From assembly GCA_002793355.1 (NCBI GenBank), contig PFQB01000038.1, positions 1-11,021 on the forward strand: a DNA stretch of 11,021 nt, written 5' to 3'. The translations under genes and the position numbers were made by a program. The notes beneath the pieces are model-generated. The model did no database searches. It was not told where the DNA came from and saw nothing but the letters and a program-made list of their open reading frames with translations. This document shows positions 7,116 to 11,021 of the stretch, piece after piece. How positions within the stretch are numbered: the first letter of the stretch is position 1; every line of letters begins with the position of its first letter. The stretch is from Candidatus Dojkabacteria bacterium CG_4_10_14_0_2_um_filter_Dojkabacteria_WS6_41_15. GTDB lineage: Bacteria > Patescibacteriota > Dojkabacteria > GCA-002793355.

Positions 7116-8408
7116 ATGAAAAAGTTCACTATCATTCTATGGTTGATGTTGGTTACTACAACGCTATTGTGGTACCTATCTAAAACAACCCTTGATGATA
7201 TTATGTTGTCGCCGATAAAGTCGATTGCACAAATAACCGCACTACTAGGGGCAATAGGCTATTTCGCAGCCTATATTTTTTCTAGCAGACTTCCTTTTCT
7301 CGAACAAGACCTCCCATTGGATAAGTCCTACAAAATACATCGTCTGCTCGGAACATTAGCTGGGTCTGGCATTATTCTTCACGTTTCCAGCTTGATAGCC
7401 AACCTGTTACCGGCAAAAGCTGCACTAACACTCTATTTGCTTCCAAGCGCAGATTTTGCCTACACAGTTGGCGTACTCGCCTTTTACCTGATAATACTGA
7501 CCCTTCTGACTACGCTTTATCTCAAGTTACCGTATCACATATGGAAAGTCGTCCATCAAATCACCTCGTATTCTATTATATTTGCAACCTTGCACCTGTT
7601 TTTTATAACCAGCGATATCAGTAGGTACTTTCCACTGCGAGTTTGGATGCTTGGAATAGCGTTTCTGGCCGTCTGTGCTTGGTTTTACAAAGAATTCCTT
7701 TATAAGGCAAACGCCTCTTCGCACGAATATGCCGTAACAAAGGTCGATACATTACAGGAAATCACCGTGATCACGTTGTCTGCAATAAGAAGACCTTTGG
7801 CGCTAAAGCCTGGACAATTTGCGTTTTTCAAATTCTTTAACGCAAAAAGTAAGCCATCACGGGAAGCACATCCTTTTACGGTTGTTGCATCCAATCCTTC
7901 CGAAATAACAATAGCGGTTAAAACCCTTGGTGATTACACTAAATCAATTGACAGCCTGCAAGTTGGCGACCCAGTAAGAGTTGCGGGGCCACATGGTTCT
8001 TTCGGCAATGAAATTTTGGAGTCAGACAGACCTGGCGTTTGGATTGCAGGAGGAATAGGTATTACTCCTTTTTTCAACCTAATTTCGTATTTGAACCAGA
8101 GTGGGCTTAAGAAAAATGTATCTTTGTTTTACACGACGACTGAACAAGACCTGTTGTTTCATCCGAGACTACAAGAAATTGCGTCTCAATTAGGCTATTC
8201 GTATCACTACACCTGCTCAAACAAAGACGGACGACTAACACCAGAACAAACTCTGCATGATCTTAGCGAATCGCCGAAATCATATAATTTCTTTCTTTGT
8301 GGTCCCGGAGGCTTACTGGTCTCAACATTCACTGCACTGGAGCGAGCGGGAGTACCCAGTTCTCATATTTTTACTGAGGACTTTGATTTTAAAGCATTAT
8401 ATATATGA
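7116..8408 (+). CDS. Ferric reductase-like transmembrane flavocytochrome (FAD/NAD(P)H oxidoreductase)
   Basis: A 430-residue protein. The N-terminal half has about six membrane segments (from ~3-20, 36-55 and 75-95, with the last at ~178-195). Two His pairs sit in neighbouring helices: His75-x13-His89 and His147-x12-His160, the spacing expected for two stacked b-type hemes in the ferric reductase/NADPH oxidase/YedZ superfamily. The C-terminal half (~200-430) is a ferredoxin-NADP reductase module: LKPGQFAFF and HPFTVV for FAD, AGPHGSFG, GGIGITP at 312-318 for NAD(P)H pyrophosphate, and CGPGG at 395-399 near the C-terminus. It should move electrons from cytoplasmic NAD(P)H through FAD and heme across the membrane to an outer acceptor. 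By family this could be Fe(III), O2 or a protein. The genomic partners are three outer-face b5-like proteins, which favours a protein relay (inference). No Shine-Dalgarno is seen; the start lies 12 bases after the preceding stop. Confidence 0.88.
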   Translation: MKKFTIILWLMLVTTTLLWYLSKTTLDDIMLSPIKSIAQITALLGAIGYFAAYIFSSRLPFLEQDLPLDKSYKIHRLLGTLAGSGIILHVSSLIANLLPAKAALTLYLLPSADFAYTVGVLAFYLIILTLLTTLYLKLPYHIWKVVHQITSYSIIFATLHLFFITSDISRYFPLRVWMLGIAFLAVCAWFYKEFLYKANASSHEYAVTKVDTLQEITVITLSAIRRPLALKPGQFAFFKFFNAKSKPSREAHPFTVVASNPSEITIAVKTLGDYTKSIDSLQVGDPVRVAGPHGSFGNEILESDRPGVWIAGGIGITPFFNLISYLNQSGLKKNVSLFYTTTEQDLLFHPRLQEIASQLGYSYHYTCSNKDGRLTPEQTLHDLSESPKSYNFFLCGPGGLLVSTFTALERAGVPSSHIFTEDFDFKALYI

Positions 8409-8854
8409 ACTTACAAAAATTTATATCACCAGCACTAAATAGCTTTGTTTTAGTAATTGGCGTAGCTACCTACTCTACTTTTTCACACGCAACACCAGCC
8501 CCTGACCTCCAGTTTCTTGCAGAAGAGGACATAGGTGCGCAAACAACCACCAGCACCCCAGAAGCAACGACTGCTGCTATTACGGCCACCCCGGCAAAAG
8601 CGATAGTTGCCAAGAAGCAAGCAACCATAACTACAACCAAAGCACCTGTACGTCCGCCTGCTCCAAAGCCAAAACCAAAGCCGAAGCCCGTAGCCACTTG
8701 TATTATTACCGTACATGGTCTTCGCTATAATGTTCAATCCTTAAAAACAACACATTCAGGAGGAAATATCTTCAGGTGTGGAACAGATATGACCGCCGTT
8801 TTCAACTCACAGCATGGCTCGAACTACGCCCTTATCGCAAAATATCGAATATAG
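8405..8854 (+). CDS. Exported divergent mini cytochrome b5-like protein
   Basis: A 149-residue protein. The ATG overlaps the reductase stop (ATGA), implying translational coupling. Residues 1-29 are a signal peptide with a probable cut after SHA. A low-complexity linker (Ala/Thr-rich, then PPAPKPKPKPKP) runs to ~97. The last 51 residues keep the b5 core in shortened form: CIITVHGLRYNV (family 'v-v-x-G-x-x-Y-x-v'), His117 in HSGG (family HPGG), CGTDMTAVF (family 'aG-D-aT-x-x-F') and His137 in SQHG (second ligand). His117 and His137 are therefore candidate heme ligands. Cys99 and Cys125 could form a disulfide. Standard domain models may miss it because it is short. The coupling to the reductase gene suggests it is the reductase's closest partner (inference). 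The basic linker contrasts with the acidic tail of the first b5 protein. Confidence 0.7.
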   Translation: MNLQKFISPALNSFVLVIGVATYSTFSHATPAPDLQFLAEEDIGAQTTTSTPEATTAAITATPAKAIVAKKQATITTTKAPVRPPAPKPKPKPKPVATCIITVHGLRYNVQSLKTTHSGGNIFRCGTDMTAVFNSQHGSNYALIAKYRI

Positions 8855-8872
8855 CCCGCAAATAACAGAAAA

Positions 8873-8881
8873 TGGTAGAAT
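8873..8881 (+). promoter_or_regulatory. Extended -10-like TGGTAGAAT before the response regulator
   Basis: TG-N-TAGAAT fits an extended -10. Transcription would start near 8888, only about three bases before ATG 8891. A Shine-Dalgarno-like AGGG (8883-8886, four bases from the ATG) would then be outside the transcript. It would be used only by read-through mRNA from the upstream operon, so two modes of expression are possible. Confidence 0.4.
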
Positions 8882-8890
8882 TAGGGAACT

Positions 8891-9562
8891 ATGAAAATTC
8901 TTATTATTGAGGACGACCAACGGCTAGCAGAAAATACCAAGCTTTTTCTGGAGAAACTTGATTATCAAGTAGATGCTGTCAACACCGGAGGTACCGGACT
9001 TTTACGCGCAAAGCAATTCGATTACGCAGTAATCCTTCTCGACTGGATGCTCCCAGACATGGAAGGTATTACCATACTAAAGGAATTACGCAGACAACAG
9101 ATAAACACTCCCGTTATCATAACCACCGCAAAAAGCCAGCTTGAAGATAAACTTGAAGGCTTTTCAGAAGGTACCGACGATTATATGACAAAGCCTTATA
9201 CCCTCACCGAGCTTTCGGCACGTATTGCTGCAGTTATTCGCCGAGTATATGCAGAAAAGAACTCGAATACACTCGAAATTGGCAAGTTACATATTTCGTT
9301 GGACACAGCACAAGTTAATTTCGCAGATAATCAGATTTCTTTGACACCGAAAGAGTTTGCAATTCTTGAACTGTTAGCGCTAAATAAAGACAAAATCGTT
9401 TCAAGGCCAGAGATTTTACACCAGGTCTGGAATGACGACGTTGATCAATTCACCAACCACGTAGAAGTTCACATTAAAAACTTGCGAGCCAAATTAGGCA
9501 AGGGACAAAAATTGATCAAAACGGTAAAGGGTAAGGGCTACATCCTCACCGAAAGCCTATGA
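8891..9562 (+). CDS. OmpR/PhoB-family response regulator
   Basis: A 223-residue protein. The receiver domain (~1-118) has the acidic pair Asp8/Asp9, phospho-acceptor Asp51 in LLDWMLPD, Thr79 in ITTAK and Lys101 in TKPY, all canonical. The winged-helix DNA-binding domain (~125-222) has the typical SLTPKEFAILELL, VSRPEILHQVW and NHVEVHIKNLRAKL...IKTVKGKGYIL blocks. It acts in the cytoplasm as a transcription factor phosphorylated by the kinase encoded next. It starts 36 bases after the last b5 gene on the same strand and overlaps the kinase start by 4 nt. It may regulate the b5/reductase genes by proximity, but no operator repeat could be recognised with confidence. Confidence 0.93.
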   Translation: MKILIIEDDQRLAENTKLFLEKLDYQVDAVNTGGTGLLRAKQFDYAVILLDWMLPDMEGITILKELRRQQINTPVIITTAKSQLEDKLEGFSEGTDDYMTKPYTLTELSARIAAVIRRVYAEKNSNTLEIGKLHISLDTAQVNFADNQISLTPKEFAILELLALNKDKIVSRPEILHQVWNDDVDQFTNHVEVHIKNLRAKLGKGQKLIKTVKGKGYILTESL

Positions 9563-10947
9563 AATATACGACTCGGTCAAAAATTACTTTTGTTGCGGCA
9601 TTTTCGAATATCACGCTAATAATTCTTGCGTTGGTAACCTTTACACTTTTCGCGCAATATTTGCTCAATAAAAACGTTGAAATCGCTGTAGTAACAGAAG
9701 CTGAAGAAATTGTGCAAGAACATTTAACTATTTCCGAAGATCGCGTTGTCTACACAAAAAGCAGTTCGGATCTCACGCTGGAGCAACACCTTTTAACCGA
9801 CAGACTGTCCGCAAAGATTTATAATAAGGACAGCTCACCAATCGGAACATTCGGTATTTTCGCCCAACCAGATATAAGCGACATCGACGAGCAACTCCTT
9901 GAAACTGCTGTAAAGAAAACTTGCTCTGCTACTGCCTATAAGGTGATGACTAATACAAAGCTAGGCAGCGGCACATATACTGTTCTTTATTACCCAATCC
10001 TCCGAAATGGTACTTGTGACGGAACCGTTGTGGTGGCAGCCGATACCCATACAACGACAGCACTCATTAACCTAGTTATTCAGCTTTCTATTGCACTTCT
10101 CTGCGTAGCAATAGTGGTTAATATCCTAGTTGGACAAAAAATTGCCCAACTCATACTAACTCCTTTAAAAAATCTAACCAAGACTATGCGAAAAATGGTA
10201 GTCGATAAAGATCCAGGAAAAGTCGCACCTCTTAATACACCAGACCATGACGATTTAAGCCAGTTAGTCAATACATTCAACACCATGACTGACAGAATCC
10301 GTGAGGGTGCAAGTAAGCAACGGTCTTTTATCATGGATGCGTCGCACGAGCTAAAAACGCCAATAGCAAGGGCAATTAGTGATATTGATATAGCAAAGCT
10401 CTCTATTGAGAACATGGCCGGAGCAAGGCAGGCTTCCACAATGCTAACAGACGCACAGAATGATTTGAAAACCATTAGCGCAATCATCGATGTGCTTTTA
10501 CAGGCTGCTAAGCTTAAACATGCAGCCCTGTCTTTTGAGGTCATCAACCTTAACGAATTAATTGAGGCGGAACTGAAAGATTTACACGAAGTTAGCAAAA
10601 CTATGGACATCGCAATAACTATTTCCATAAATACAGCAAAGGTTTTTGCCGATCGGCAATTGTTGTCCTTAATCATCCGCAACTGTCTAGGAAACGCTAT
10701 TAAATACAATAAGGTACACGGTACGCTTTCTATAACTACCGCACAAATTGGAAATACATTTACTCTAACTATTATCAATACAACAATAAATAGCGTAACA
10801 ACAGCTCCACAGCCAGAAAGCCACAAGCTGGGTTTCAATATCGTAAAGAATCTCTGTGAAATCGCTAATTATTCCATGTCCGCGACAACACAAGAAGAAA
10901 AGTTCACCGTGTCAATTGCTGATATTCCGAAAGCCCTGGCGAAATAA
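9559..10947 (+). CDS. Membrane sensor histidine kinase, partner of the response regulator
   Basis: A 462-residue protein. Membrane segments at ~9-32 and ~170-192 flank an extracytoplasmic sensor of ~137 residues. A HAMP linker follows (~193-252), then HisKA with phospho-His263 in DASHELKTP. The HATPase domain has its N-box at 375-384 (NCLGNAIKYN, with the Asn pair 375/379) and a late Gly block (KLGFNIVK, 423-430). The D-x-G-x-G G1 box is not recognisable: its place reads IINTTINS, with Asn for Asp and no Gly, and the ATP lid is very short. Catalysis may be weakened or altered. The sensor domain has exactly two cysteines, Cys122 and Cys153, which may form a redox-sensitive disulfide (inference). 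The 4-nt overlap with the regulator gene marks them as a pair. Confidence 0.9.
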   Translation: MKYTTRSKITFVAAFSNITLIILALVTFTLFAQYLLNKNVEIAVVTEAEEIVQEHLTISEDRVVYTKSSSDLTLEQHLLTDRLSAKIYNKDSSPIGTFGIFAQPDISDIDEQLLETAVKKTCSATAYKVMTNTKLGSGTYTVLYYPILRNGTCDGTVVVAADTHTTTALINLVIQLSIALLCVAIVVNILVGQKIAQLILTPLKNLTKTMRKMVVDKDPGKVAPLNTPDHDDLSQLVNTFNTMTDRIREGASKQRSFIMDASHELKTPIARAISDIDIAKLSIENMAGARQASTMLTDAQNDLKTISAIIDVLLQAAKLKHAALSFEVINLNELIEAELKDLHEVSKTMDIAITISINTAKVFADRQLLSLIIRNCLGNAIKYNKVHGTLSITTAQIGNTFTLTIINTTINSVTTAPQPESHKLGFNIVKNLCEIANYSMSATTQEEKFTVSIADIPKALAK

Positions 10948-10951
10948 ACTT

Positions 10952-11005
10952 CCCCGGGCTTACGCCCATGTGACTTCGTCGCAGGCAGTTCTTCGAACTG
11001 CGGGG
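10952..11005. other. GC-rich four-way-junction (mini-cloverleaf) element downstream of the kinase
   Basis: A closing stem CCCC (10952-10955) with GGGG (11002-11005) encloses three hairpins. They are GGGC/GCCC (10956-10959/10964-10967, loop TTAC), TGTGAC/GTCGCA (10969-10974/10978-10983, one G-U, loop TTC) and GCAGTTC/GAACTGC (10985-10991/10995-11001, loop TTC). Only two linker bases and ten loop bases of 54 are unpaired. It is far more GC-rich than the flanks. No T-run follows, so it is not a plain terminator. It could be a transcript 3'-end structure, a dispersed repeat (REP-like or MITE-like), or a small structured RNA. The strand cannot be decided because the fold works on both. Confidence 0.5.
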
Positions 11006-11021
11006 TATTATATTGCTACGC

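Noticed and set aside
8470..8737. Two minus-strand frames, one Gly/Phe-rich
   Set aside because: They are antisense to the Ala/Thr and Lys-Pro linker of the mini-b5 gene, and the low complexity explains the open frames.
8406..9562. TGA read as glycine (code 25)
   Set aside because: TGA at 8406-8408 and 9560-9562 each overlaps the ATG of the next gene at the natural end of a complete domain, and no in-frame TGA is needed inside any gene.
10080..10838. Long (252-codon) minus-strand frame
   Set aside because: It is antisense to the kinase HAMP, HisKA and ATPase domains, whose motifs are clear. It has no start signals and no family resemblance.
10952..11005. Mini-cloverleaf as a tRNA
   Set aside because: At 54 bases it is too short, the closing stem is only 4 bp, there is no anticodon-type seven-base loop, and no CCA or T-loop consensus in the right place.
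10952..11021. Rho-independent terminator after the kinase gene
   Set aside because: The hairpins are not followed by a T-run; the sequence after GGGG is TATTATATTGC.

Overview
The window reads as a bacterial chromosome fragment of moderate-to-low GC. The most likely source is a member of the Candidate Phyla Radiation (Patescibacteria). This is inferred from gene style only: a DUF5667-type anchored protein with a Pro/Ser/Thr tail, a short divergent NAD kinase, starts placed directly after -10 boxes with no Shine-Dalgarno, and very compact packing. TGA acts as a real stop (8406-8408 and 9560-9562, both overlapping the next ATG). This argues against the TGA-glycine code of Gracilibacteria/Absconditabacteria. 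No rRNA, tRNA, CRISPR or transposon is visible, and no stretch over 300 bases lacks a gene.

Layout. Bases 1-1713 (minus) hold the N-terminal 571 codons of a polytopic membrane protein with a VIT-like domain, cut by the window edge. Divergently, 1806-3746 (plus) encodes an HExxH metallopeptidase resembling family M3. 3913-5058 encodes a single-pass DUF5667-like envelope protein with seven tandem six-residue Pro/Ser repeats. 5122-5880 encodes a short NAD kinase.

The most interesting part is 6031-8854, a tight four-gene run. It encodes (i) an anchored or exported cytochrome b5-like protein with an Asp-rich tail, (ii) a membrane-anchored MAPR-type b5-like protein, (iii) a six-helix ferric reductase-like flavocytochrome with FAD and NAD(P)H domains, and (iv) an exported, divergent mini-b5 protein whose start overlaps the reductase stop. 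Only 36 bases further on, an OmpR-type response regulator (8891-9562) and a sensor kinase (9559-10947) follow, overlapping by 4 nt.

Working model (inference): the reductase takes electrons from cytoplasmic NAD(P)H through FAD and two membrane hemes to the outer face, where three different small b5-family proteins accept or relay them. The kinase has two cysteines in its extracytoplasmic domain and may sense redox state or a related signal. The NAD kinase just upstream could supply NADP(H). The window ends with a GC-rich element (10952-11005) that folds on paper into an almost fully paired four-way junction and is not explained by the genes.
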